8,998 nucleotides of DNA, taken from the NCBI GenBank assembly GCA_900321335.1, contig ONVR01000316.1, positions 1-8,998 on the forward strand. Direction: 5' to 3'. The notes beneath the pieces are model-generated. The model saw only the letters and a list, made by a program, of their open reading frames with translations. It was not told the DNA's origin and ran no database searches. Within the stretch, counting starts at the first letter, position 1; every line of letters starts with the position of its first letter. This document shows positions 1 to 5,151 of the stretch, piece by piece. Source of the DNA: an uncultured Eubacteriales bacterium (GTDB lineage Bacteria; Bacillota; Clostridia; Oscillospirales; Oscillospiraceae). The translations under genes and the position numbers were made by a program.

Positions 1-879
1 GAACTGGGCGTCGGAGTGCATGCGGCCCATGGTGTCGGTCATGCCGTAGGAGGCGGGGCCGGCGGCCATGTTGTCCGGGTGCAGGGTACGGCCCGTACCG
101 CCGCCGGAGGCCACGGAGAAGTATTTTTTCCCCATCAGGGTGCGCTCTTTCTTGTAGGTGCCCGCCACCGGGTGCTGGAACCGGGTGGGGTTGGTGGAGT
201 TGCCGGTGATGGAGATGTCCACACCCTCCAGGTGCATGATGGCCACGCCCTCCCGCACGTCGTCGGCGCCGAAGCAGCGCACGGCGCTCCGCTCGCCCCT
301 GGAGTAGGGGATCTCCTCAACGATCTTCACCTCGCCGGTGTAGTAGTCGAACACCGTCCGGCAGTAGCTAAAGCCGTTGATGCGGCTGATGATCTTGGCC
401 GCGTCCTTGCCCAGACCGTTGAGAATGACCCGCAGGGGCCTGGTCCGGGCCTTGTTGGCGTTTTTGGCGATGCCGATGGCGCCCTCGGCGGCGGCAAAGG
501 ACTCGTGCCCCGCCAGGAAGGCAAAGCACTCCGTCTCCTCGCTTAAGAGCATGGCGCCCAGATTGCCGTGGCCGATGCCCACCTTCCGGTCCTCGGCGAC
601 GGAGCCGGGGATGCAGAAGGACTGCAGGCCGATGCCGATGGCGGCAGCCGCCTGGGCGGCGGTCTTCGCCCCGGATTTTACGGCGATGGCGCAGCCGGCG
701 GTGTAGGCCCAGGCGGCGTCCTCAAAGCAGATGGGCTGGGTCTGCTTGACGATGGTGTAGGGGTCGAAGCCCAGATCGGCGCAGATCTGCTTTGCCTGCT
801 CCAGACTGTCAATGCCGTACTGGTTCAGGGTCTCGCGGATCTTGTCGATCCGGCGCTCGTAATTTTCAAACAGTGCCAT
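1..879 (-). CDS. GGGtGRT family protein (3' end outside window)
   Basis: The 293 residues visible belong to the GGGtGRT protein family, named for the motif seen here as SGGGTGRTLHPDNMA; GGGTGRT is residues 259-265 (bases 85-105). The reading frame is open to the left edge, so the C-terminal part is missing; family members are usually about 330 residues as I recall. Other striking stretches are VGIGHGNLGAMLL (residues 100-112) and AGHESFAAAEG (123-133), glycine- and histidine-rich segments that could bind a ligand or metal. I see no signal peptide or membrane segment, so it is probably cytosolic. The ATG at 879 is preceded by GGAGGG with 7-nt spacing. The gene starts 13 nt after the stop of the NifU-like scaffold gene, so the two are surely cotranscribed. 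No biochemical function is established for this family to my knowledge; a role linked to Fe-S assembly or repair is inferred only from the neighbour. Confidence 0.9.
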   Translation of the reverse strand, partial: MALFENYERRIDKIRETLNQYGIDSLEQAKQICADLGFDPYTIVKQTQPICFEDAAWAYTAGCAIAVKSGAKTAAQAAAAIGIGLQSFCIPGSVAEDRKVGIGHGNLGAMLLSEETECFAFLAGHESFAAAEGAIGIAKNANKARTRPLRVILNGLGKDAAKIISRINGFSYCRTVFDYYTGEVKIVEEIPYSRGERSAVRCFGADDVREGVAIMHLEGVDISITGNSTNPTRFQHPVAGTYKKERTLMGKKYFSVASGGGTGRTLHPDNMAAGPASYGMTDTMGRMHSDAQF

Positions 880-892
880 GACAACGCCCTCC

Positions 893-1585
893 TTATTCCG
901 TTCTCGGGTCGATGACCCGGGCGGCCTCGTCAAAGCGGCCGTAGGTGCCGGTGGCTTTTTTCAGCGCCTCGTTGGCGTCGTCGCCCTTTTTGATGAAGTC
1001 CATCATCTTTCCCAGGTTGATAAACTCATAGCCGATGACCTGATCTTCCTCGTCCAGAGCCACCCGGTTGATATAACCCTCGGCCAGCTCCAGATAGCGG
1101 CAGCCCTTGACCTTGGTGGAGAACATGGTGCCCACCTGGCTGCGCAGGCCCTTGCCCAGATCCTCCAGGCTTGCCCCCACGGCAAGGCCGTTTTCGGAGA
1201 AGGCGGTCTGGGTGCGGCCGTAGACGATCTGCAGAAACAGCTCCCGCATGGCCACGTTGATGGCGTCGCACACCAGGTCGGTGTTGAGCGCCTCCAGCAG
1301 GGTCTTGCCCGGCAGGATCTCCGAGGCCATGGCCGCGGAGTGGGTCATGCCGCTGCAGCCGATGGTCTCCACCAGCGCCTCTTCGATGATGCCGTCTTTC
1401 ACGTTGAGCGTCAGCTTGCAGGCGCCCTGCTGAGGGGCGCAGTAGCCAATGCCGTGGGTAAAGCCGGAGATGTCCTTGATCTCATAGGCCTGGACCCACT
1501 TTCCCTCCTCGGGAATGGGGGCGGGACCGTGGTAGGCGCCTTTGGCCACACAGGTCATGGCTTCAACTTCCGATGCGTAGTTCAT
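893..1585 (-). CDS. NifU-like iron-sulfur cluster assembly scaffold protein
   Basis: A 230-residue protein of the NifU/IscU N-terminal-like scaffold type found beside GGGtGRT genes. Scaffolds of this fold assemble a Fe-S cluster on cysteines and pass it to target proteins. Cysteines stand where a scaffold needs them: C49 and C56 (GYCAPQQGACKL), C77 in GCSGMTHSAAMASE, which resembles the GC-x-A/S motif of IscU, and C106 (VCDAINVAM); C12 lies near the N-terminus. The chain is longer than a minimal IscU (about 130 residues), with an extra C-terminal half ending in a helical KKGDDANEALKKATG region. The reading frame is open upstream to base 1681, but the ATG at 1585 is chosen because GAGGGAG lies 8 nt before it and the upstream extension overlaps the promoter. 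First gene of a two-gene unit with the GGGtGRT gene. Assignment as a scaffold rests on family resemblance; its client proteins are unknown. Confidence 0.88.
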   Translation of the reverse strand: MNYASEVEAMTCVAKGAYHGPAPIPEEGKWVQAYEIKDISGFTHGIGYCAPQQGACKLTLNVKDGIIEEALVETIGCSGMTHSAAMASEILPGKTLLEALNTDLVCDAINVAMRELFLQIVYGRTQTAFSENGLAVGASLEDLGKGLRSQVGTMFSTKVKGCRYLELAEGYINRVALDEEDQVIGYEFINLGKMMDFIKKGDDANEALKKATGTYGRFDEAARVIDPRTE

Positions 1586-1621
1586 GCCGATAACTCCCTC
1601 ACATTCGTATGGTATTGTATT

Positions 1622-1637
1622 TGCCCGCGGACGGGCA
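1622..1637 (-). promoter_or_regulatory. Hairpin in the NifU-like gene leader
   Basis: Perfect 6-bp inverted repeat TGCCCG/CGGGCA closed by a 4-base loop, which in the mRNA reads UCCG, a UNCG-type tetraloop. It begins about 9 nt downstream of the predicted transcription start, 37-52 nt before the start codon. It may be a mRNA 5' stabiliser or an operator; it does not cover the ribosome binding site. The structure is seen directly; the function is inference. Confidence 0.5.
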
Positions 1638-1652
1638 GTTCGTTCCGCTAAA

Positions 1653-1681
1653 ATTATAACAAGGGCAAAATCCACTGTCAA
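1653..1681 (-). promoter_or_regulatory. Consensus sigma-A promoter for the NifU-like/GGGtGRT unit
   Basis: On the minus strand TTGACA (bases 1681-1676) and TATAAT (1658-1653) are both perfect consensus, separated by exactly 17 bp. TGT directly before the -10 also gives an extended -10. Transcription would start near base 1646, leaving a leader of about 60 nt. Such a promoter should be strong and constitutive unless repressed. Confidence 0.92.
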
Positions 1682-1702
1682 GAACGGCGTGGTCAGGATG
1701 GT

Positions 1703-1734
1703 AAAAAGCTGAGCGGACTCCCGCTCAGCTTTTT
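1703..1734 (-). terminator. Intrinsic terminator of mutY
   Basis: A perfect 14-bp inverted repeat (AAAAAGCTGAGCGG / CCGCTCAGCTTTTT) with a 4-base loop gives a GC-rich hairpin followed by a T run on both strands. In the minus direction it ends mutY transcripts; the stop codon TAA (1735-1733) overlaps the base of the stem by two bases. It insulates the NifU-like promoter, whose -35 begins 21 bp further on. It is bidirectional in form, but nothing on the plus strand is known to need it. Confidence 0.9.
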
Positions 1735-2782
1735 ACAGGGCTTTTTTCAGATAGTACCGGAAGGCCGTGGGGATGGCGTACTGATTCCGCAGCTGCTCCG
1801 GGGTGACCCAGACGAAGCCCTCCGGTCTTTGCGGGCAGGACACGCGCCAGCCCGTCATGTGCCACTCCACGTGGGTAAAGACGTGCTTCGTCCGGCCCAG
1901 AGGTTCGGGGCTTTCGCCCTGGCCGCCCAGGGCGGCGATCCGGGAGAGCGCCTCCGCCTCCGACAGGGCGCCGTCCCAGTTGGGAAATTCCCACATACCG
2001 GCCAGCAGCCCTGTGCCGGGGCGCTTTTGCAGGGCGCAGCGGCCCTCGTGGGTCAGCAGAAACACGGTTTTCTCCTCGATCCGCCGGGCCTTTGGCGGCG
2101 CCTTGACCGGGTAGCGGTCCACCGTCCCGGCCAGCCGCGCCCGGCACAGACCGGCCAGAGGGCAGACGCCGCACCGGGCCTCCCCGTTGGGGATGCACAG
2201 CGTCTCCCCCAGCTCCATGAGCCCCTCGGTGACCAGAGCGGCCTGTCGCCCGGCGGGGTAACAGCCGGAGAGAAGCTCCGTAAAGCACTTTTTCGTCTTG
2301 GGATCGGCGATGTCGTCCGACCGGGCCAGCAGCCGGGTGAGGACCCGGAGCACGTTGCCGTCCACCGCCGGGGCCGGCTCTCCGTAGGCGATGGAGGCGA
2401 TGGCGCCGGCCGTGTAGTCCCCGATGCCGGGGAGTTTTTTCAGCTCCCGGGCCTGCCGGGGCAGAACGCCGCCGTATTCCGACAGGACCATGCCCGCCGC
2501 CTTTTTCAGGTTCCGGGCCCGGCTGTAGTAGCCCAGCCCCTCCCAGAGCTTCAGCAGCCGGTCCTCCTCCACGGCGGCCAGGGCCTCCAGGTCGGGCAGC
2601 TCCTCCAGAAACCGGCGGTAGTAAGACAGCACCGCCTCGATCCGGGTCTGCTGGAGCATGATCTCCGAGATCCAGATGTGATAGGCGGTGGGGTCCTCCC
2701 GCCAGGGCAGGGGCCGCCGGTTCCGGGCATACCAGTCCGCGATCACAGGCAGAGCCTCCGTCAGAAGCGCTGCGTCGTCCAT
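1733..2782 (-). CDS. mutY: A/G-specific adenine DNA glycosylase MutY
   Basis: A 349-residue MutY. It removes adenine mispaired with 8-oxoguanine (or G) in base excision repair and so prevents G:C to T:A mutations. The N-terminal HhH-GPD glycosylase domain carries the catalytic Glu (E40 in SEIMLQQTR), the helix-hairpin-helix LPGIGDYTAGAIA (117-129) and the catalytic Asp (D141 in VDGNVLRVL). A [4Fe-4S] cluster is ligated by C196, C204, C207 and C213; the first spacing is seven residues instead of the six of E. coli MutY. The C-terminal NUDIX-like domain that reads 8-oxoG runs from about residue 236 (LLAGMWEFPN; HVFTHVEWHM, where FTH 302-304 stands for the usual FSH recognition loop). Length is normal. 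ATG at 2782 follows GGAGG with 7-nt spacing. It is transcribed alone, divergently from the atp cluster. Confidence 0.97.
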   Translation of the reverse strand: MDDAALLTEALPVIADWYARNRRPLPWREDPTAYHIWISEIMLQQTRIEAVLSYYRRFLEELPDLEALAAVEEDRLLKLWEGLGYYSRARNLKKAAGMVLSEYGGVLPRQARELKKLPGIGDYTAGAIASIAYGEPAPAVDGNVLRVLTRLLARSDDIADPKTKKCFTELLSGCYPAGRQAALVTEGLMELGETLCIPNGEARCGVCPLAGLCRARLAGTVDRYPVKAPPKARRIEEKTVFLLTHEGRCALQKRPGTGLLAGMWEFPNWDGALSEAEALSRIAALGGQGESPEPLGRTKHVFTHVEWHMTGWRVSCPQRPEGFVWVTPEQLRNQYAIPTAFRYYLKKAL

Positions 2783-2808
2783 GGGATCCCCTCCTTCCCG
2801 TTTTTTCT

Positions 2809-2837
2809 ATTGTAGCAAGTTTTTTGCCCCGGGGCAA
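2809..2837 (-). promoter_or_regulatory. Predicted mutY promoter
   Basis: On the minus strand TTGCCC (2837-2832), a 17-bp spacer, then TACAAT (2814-2809); start of transcription would fall near 2802, giving a leader of about 20 nt. The -35 matches 4 of 6 consensus bases and the -10 matches 5 of 6. Confidence 0.7.
2824..2837. promoter_or_regulatory. Perfect 14-bp palindrome over the mutY -35 region
   Basis: TTGCCCCGGGGCAA is a perfect palindrome that contains the mutY -35 and the start of its spacer, the right place for a repressor or activator site. No regulator gene is present in the window, so its role is a guess. Confidence 0.4.
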
Positions 2838-3030
2838 GGGACCGGATGCAGCGTTTTGCGTAGGCTTTAAGTAGGCGGCGGGAAGCAAGGTGGAAACGCG
2901 GGAGAATAAATATGTACGATTGTGGTAGACGATGGGAGAACTATATGGCTTCCTACAAAATACAGGGTTTCCGCGACAGTATTTTTGTATAATTTTTTGG
3001 TTTTTTGGTAATTTAGTACGCGGTTTCCTA
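2838..3030. other. Divergent intergenic region without a recognised gene
   Basis: Together with the flanking promoters, this fills the 310-bp space between mutY and the first atp gene. The left half is GC-rich; bases about 2975-3040 are strikingly AT-rich with T runs and could serve as an upstream promoter element for the atp promoter. GGTTTCC occurs twice (2966-2972, 3022-3028). A short open frame (2932-3114) crosses the atp promoter and the atpZ start and lacks a good ribosome binding site, so I do not call it a gene. Confidence 0.55.
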
Positions 3031-3059
3031 TTGCTTTTTCAGGGGGTCAAGGCTATAAT
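3031..3059 (+). promoter_or_regulatory. Predicted promoter of the atpZ-like gene
   Basis: TTGCTT (3031-3036), 17-bp spacer, perfect TATAAT (3054-3059), with an AT-rich stretch just upstream. Transcription would start near 3066, about 27 nt before the GTG start codon. The -35 is weak (3 of 6), so this may be the lesser of the two atp promoters. Confidence 0.7.
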
Positions 3060-3092
3060 AATAAGACACGGAACGGACAGGAGGGAGGAGCT

Positions 3093-3353
3093 GTGCGCCG
3101 GACGTTCAAACTGATGCAGGCACTGGTGATGATCGGGCAGGTGGGTCTGTCCATCGCGGCGCCTCTGGTGATTATGGTCGGCGGCGCGGTGTGGCTTCAC
3201 CGGCACCTGGACTGGCCCGGCTGGATCGTGGTCGTGGGCGTGTTTCTGGGGATTTTCGGCGCGGTGAGCTGTCTGTACGGCGCGCTGAAAAGTCTCAACC
3301 GGATCCCGAAGGAGGACGATCCTGAGGATCAGGGATATAACGATCACGATTGA
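3093..3353 (+). CDS. atpZ: AtpZ/AtpI-family small membrane protein
   Basis: An 86-residue protein of the AtpZ type (putative F0F1 ATPase gene 1 family). Two hydrophobic segments, about residues 10-34 and 44-64, form a membrane hairpin with a short HRHLDWPG turn and an acidic cytoplasmic-looking tail (KEDDPEDQ). Bacillus AtpZ acts with AtpI and has been linked to Mg2+/Ca2+ uptake supporting the synthase and to c-ring assembly; that role here is inferred. The start is GTG at 3093, chosen because AGGAGG (3079-3084) precedes it by 8 nt; the next Met (residue 8) would cut into the conserved basic N-terminus. It is the first gene of the atp cluster, separated from atpI by 97 nt that contain a second promoter. 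The short family offers few diagnostic residues, so the symbol is less certain than the family. Confidence 0.8.
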   Translation: MRRTFKLMQALVMIGQVGLSIAAPLVIMVGGAVWLHRHLDWPGWIVVVGVFLGIFGAVSCLYGALKSLNRIPKEDDPEDQGYNDHD

Positions 3354-3378
3354 AAAAACCGCGGTTTGGTGATATAAT
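3350..3378 (+). promoter_or_regulatory. Strong promoter of the main atp operon
   Basis: TTGAAA (3350-3355), 17-bp spacer, perfect TATAAT (3373-3378), preceded by TGA giving an extended -10. The -35 overlaps the TGA stop codon of the atpZ-like gene. Transcription should start near 3385, leaving a leader of about 66 nt before atpI. It matches consensus better than the promoter upstream of atpZ, so it is probably the main source of synthase mRNA. Confidence 0.85.
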
Positions 3379-3394
3379 ATAAAAATACGGCAGA

Positions 3395-3428
3395 GGGGAT
3401 CCCCGGGATCCCGCAAAGCCGGATCCCC
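3395..3428 (+). promoter_or_regulatory. Palindrome-rich leader of atpI (three GGATCC copies)
   Basis: The leader holds GGGGATCCCC (3395-3404), GGGATCCC (3405-3412) and GGATCCCC (3421-3428). The first and third can form an 8-bp stem with an 18-nt loop, or the second and third a 7-bp stem with a 9-nt loop; the two folds exclude each other. No T run follows, so this is not a classical terminator. A role in mRNA stability or translation, or as an operator, is inference. Confidence 0.5.
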
Positions 3429-3450
3429 ACGCACCGGAAGGAGGGGCAGG

Positions 3451-3855
3451 ATGGAAGAGAAAAAGCTGCTCTACCGTGAAATCGGCATCATGGCCATCGG
3501 CGAGGTCGTCGGCGGAGCCGTCATGTTCGGCGTCTTTGCCCTGCTGGGAAAGCTGGACGGCGGCGTACTGCTGGGCGGCGCGGTGGGCGTGGTGCTGGCT
3601 GTTGCCAACTACTTTTTCATGGCCGTTGGCGTGGACAAGGCCGCGTCCAAGGCGGAGGCGGGCAACCCGGCCGGGGGACAGGTGGTCATCCGGATCTCCA
3701 TGCTGGTGCGGTATCTGATCCTGGCTGCGGCTCTGATCGTGGCGGCAAAAAGCGGCAGGGTGAACATCATTGCCCTGCTGGTTCCCCTGGTGCTTTCACG
3801 TCCGATCCTGGCCGTGGGAGAATTTTTCCGAAAGTCTGGTGAAAAGCAAGGATGA
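3451..3855 (+). CDS. atpI: ATP synthase subunit I (AtpI)
   Basis: A 134-residue AtpI. It has four hydrophobic segments at about residues 11-33, 37-61, 78-101 and 104-126, the usual topology of the family. Between segments two and three lies a polar cytoplasmic-type loop (KAASKAEAGNPAGG). In Na+-type synthases AtpI is a chaperone for assembly of the c-ring; it is not part of the finished enzyme. AGGAGG (3439-3444) lies 6 nt before the ATG. Its stop codon overlaps the start of atpB in an ATGA junction at 3852, so translation of the two is likely coupled. Sequence conservation in this family is low; position directly upstream of atpB and the membrane pattern carry most of the call. Confidence 0.88.
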   Translation: MEEKKLLYREIGIMAIGEVVGGAVMFGVFALLGKLDGGVLLGGAVGVVLAVANYFFMAVGVDKAASKAEAGNPAGGQVVIRISMLVRYLILAAALIVAAKSGRVNIIALLVPLVLSRPILAVGEFFRKSGEKQG

Positions 3856-4778
3856 ATATAACCGGCCCGAAAATTTACTTTACCATTCCGGTCCTGGGCG
3901 GGATCAACATCACCCAGACGGTGGTCTCGTCCTTTATCGTTATGGTCATCCTCTGTGTGGCGGGGATCCTGCTGGGCAGAAATCTGACCCGCCGGCCCGG
4001 AAGAATGCAGGTGATCACGGAAAAGGGCGTGTCCATGATCTACGGCCTGGTGGAAGAGGCCATGGGCCCCTATAACGTCAGCTGGACGCCCTATATCGCC
4101 TCCCTGTTCATGTCGAGCCTTCTGGGATCGCTCATCGGCATGACGGGAATTCTCCGGTCCACTACGGCGGATCTGAGCACCACGGCCACCTGGGCCGTGA
4201 TGACCAGCGTGATCTGCTGGTATCAGAACATCAAAAACATCGGTCTGAAGGCGTGGCTCAAGGGCTTTACGGAGCCCATCGTGGTCATGACGCCCATGAA
4301 CATCGTCTCGGAGATCGCCCAGCCCGTATCCCTGGCTTTCCGTCACTTCGGCAACGTGGCCGGCGGCGGCGTCATCACCACCATGGTCTACTGGGCCCTG
4401 TCCGGTCTGTCCGTGGCCCTGCTGCGGCTGGTGGCCGGCAGCTACATCGCCGTGTGCGTGGTGCTGGTGCTGGGCGGCGTGCTGCTGCTGGTGCATAAAA
4501 AGGAGAAAAAGGTCAAGGCCATCCGCAAGGTGCTGGGGATCCTCATGATCGCCCTGGCCCTGTTCGGCTTTTTGCAGCGGCTGGGCGTCACCCAGGGCGT
4601 GCCCTTCCTGCAGGTGGGCATTCCCGCCGTGCTGAGCCTGTATTTTGACTGCTTCTCCGGTCTGATCCAGGCCTTCGTGTTCTCCCTGCTGAGTATGATC
4701 TACATCAGCAACGCCTGCCCGCCTCCCGAGGAGCGGAAGGTGCGGGGCGGGGGAAAAAAGGAACGGACCGACCCCTGA
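3852..4778 (+). CDS. atpB: F0F1 ATP synthase subunit a, with internal insertion
   Basis: Subunit a (308 residues) forms the two ion half-channels of the membrane F0 sector next to the c-ring. The essential Arg is R164 in SLAFRHFGNVAGG, equivalent to R210 of E. coli. The end of the last helix reads GLIQAFVFSLLSMIYISNA. The start is the ATG of the ATGA overlap with atpI; only a weak AAGG precedes it, so it probably relies on translational coupling. The odd feature is length: from the essential Arg to the end of the last helix there are about 125 residues, against roughly 60 in E. coli. The extra part (about residues 197-250) contains two hydrophobic stretches, SYIAVCVVLVLGGVLLLV and VLGILMIALALFGFL, joined by a strongly basic loop (six Lys, one Arg). 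The frame is continuous and no frameshift is apparent. A basic proline-rich tail follows the last helix. Confidence 0.96.
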   Translation: MNITGPKIYFTIPVLGGINITQTVVSSFIVMVILCVAGILLGRNLTRRPGRMQVITEKGVSMIYGLVEEAMGPYNVSWTPYIASLFMSSLLGSLIGMTGILRSTTADLSTTATWAVMTSVICWYQNIKNIGLKAWLKGFTEPIVVMTPMNIVSEIAQPVSLAFRHFGNVAGGGVITTMVYWALSGLSVALLRLVAGSYIAVCVVLVLGGVLLLVHKKEKKVKAIRKVLGILMIALALFGFLQRLGVTQGVPFLQVGIPAVLSLYFDCFSGLIQAFVFSLLSMIYISNACPPPEERKVRGGGKKERTDP

Positions 4779-4790
4779 GCGCGTCTTTTT

Positions 4791-4820
4791 CATACGTTTT
4801 TCTTTGAGAAAAAACGTATG
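4791..4820 (+). promoter_or_regulatory. Intergenic hairpin between atpB and atpE
   Basis: A perfect 11-bp inverted repeat, CATACGTTTTT (4791-4801) with AAAAACGTATG (4810-4820), and an 8-nt loop. No T run follows, so it is unlikely to terminate transcription. It sits in the 91-nt gap ahead of the gene for the most abundant F0 subunit, where a hairpin could mark an mRNA processing site or protect the atpE message from decay coming from upstream. Confidence 0.6.
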
Positions 4821-4869
4821 CTTATATGGATAAAACAATCAGAAATCACATTACAGGAGGAACTCATCT

Positions 4870-5118
4870 ATGGAACTGACTACTGCGATCGTAAAGGCCG
4901 CCTGCGCGCTGGGCGCGGGACTGTGCATGGGCATCGGCGCCATCGGCCCGGCCATCGGTGAAGGTAATGCCGTCGGCAAAGCCCTGGAAGGTATGGCCAG
5001 ACAGCCCGAGGCCACCAGCAATCTTCGTCTGAACATGCTCATCGGCTGCGGTGTTGCCGAGACCACCGGTATCTACTCCCTGGTCGTGGCCATTTTGCTG
5101 CTGTTCGTATTCAGATAA
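4870..5118 (+). CDS. atpE: F0F1 ATP synthase subunit c, Na+-type ion site
   Basis: An 82-residue proteolipid that oligomerises into the rotor ring of F0. Two transmembrane helices (about 5-30 and 55-80) flank the polar loop with the conserved ARQPE (43-47) that contacts gamma/epsilon. The ion carboxylate is E64 in VAETTGIYSL; T65, T66 and Y69 match the Na+-ligand set of Ilyobacter-type rings (E65, S66, T67, Y70). In helix 1, E31 (GPAIGEGNA) takes the place of the Na+-liganding Gln, giving the two-carboxylate arrangement described for Fusobacterium nucleatum. I infer that the synthase is probably Na+-coupled. AGGAGG (4855-4860) with 9-nt spacing in an A/T-rich leader suits the high copy number needed. 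Confidence 0.97.
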   Translation: MELTTAIVKAACALGAGLCMGIGAIGPAIGEGNAVGKALEGMARQPEATSNLRLNMLIGCGVAETTGIYSLVVAILLLFVFR

Positions 5119-5134
5119 GGCAATCCAATCGTAA

Positions 5135-5151
5135 GGGAGGAATAACTCTTG
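5135..5151 (+). promoter_or_regulatory. Ribosome binding site fixing a TTG start for atpF
   Basis: GGGAGG (5135-5140) lies 8 nt before TTG at 5149. The first in-frame ATG comes only at residue 40, beyond the membrane anchor, so TTG is the only start that gives a working subunit b. Confidence 0.85.

Noticed and set aside
1725..2888. Longer minus-strand frame overlapping mutY, and long plus-strand frame 1829-2815
   Set aside because: Both are out of frame with mutY, whose catalytic and cluster residues are intact in its own frame; their products are Pro/Arg/Gly-rich noise.
2988..2993. TATAAT as an additional atp promoter
   Set aside because: No acceptable -35 at 16-18 bp and TG is not at extended -10 spacing. 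The TATAAT at 3054 has a better partner.
2892..3028. Loose inverted match between GGAAACGCG and CGCGGTTTCC
   Set aside because: Needs a one-base gap over more than 100 bp; within chance expectation.
2932..3114. 60-codon plus-strand frame upstream of the atpZ-like gene
   Set aside because: No convincing ribosome site, runs through the predicted promoter and into the atpZ start, and the protein resembles translated AT-rich noise.
4791..4820. atpB-atpE hairpin as a transcription terminator
   Set aside because: No T run follows the stem on either strand, and terminating there would cut off essential genes.
4804..4834. Internal promoter (TTGAGA ... GATAAA) before atpE
   Set aside because: Spacing is 19 bp and the -10 is poor; the sequence is better explained as hairpin plus A/T-rich translational leader.
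3609..4838. 409-codon minus-strand open frame antisense to atpB
   Set aside because: Same cause: shadow of a high-GC gene. Composition rich in His, Gly and Asp, with no family resemblance.
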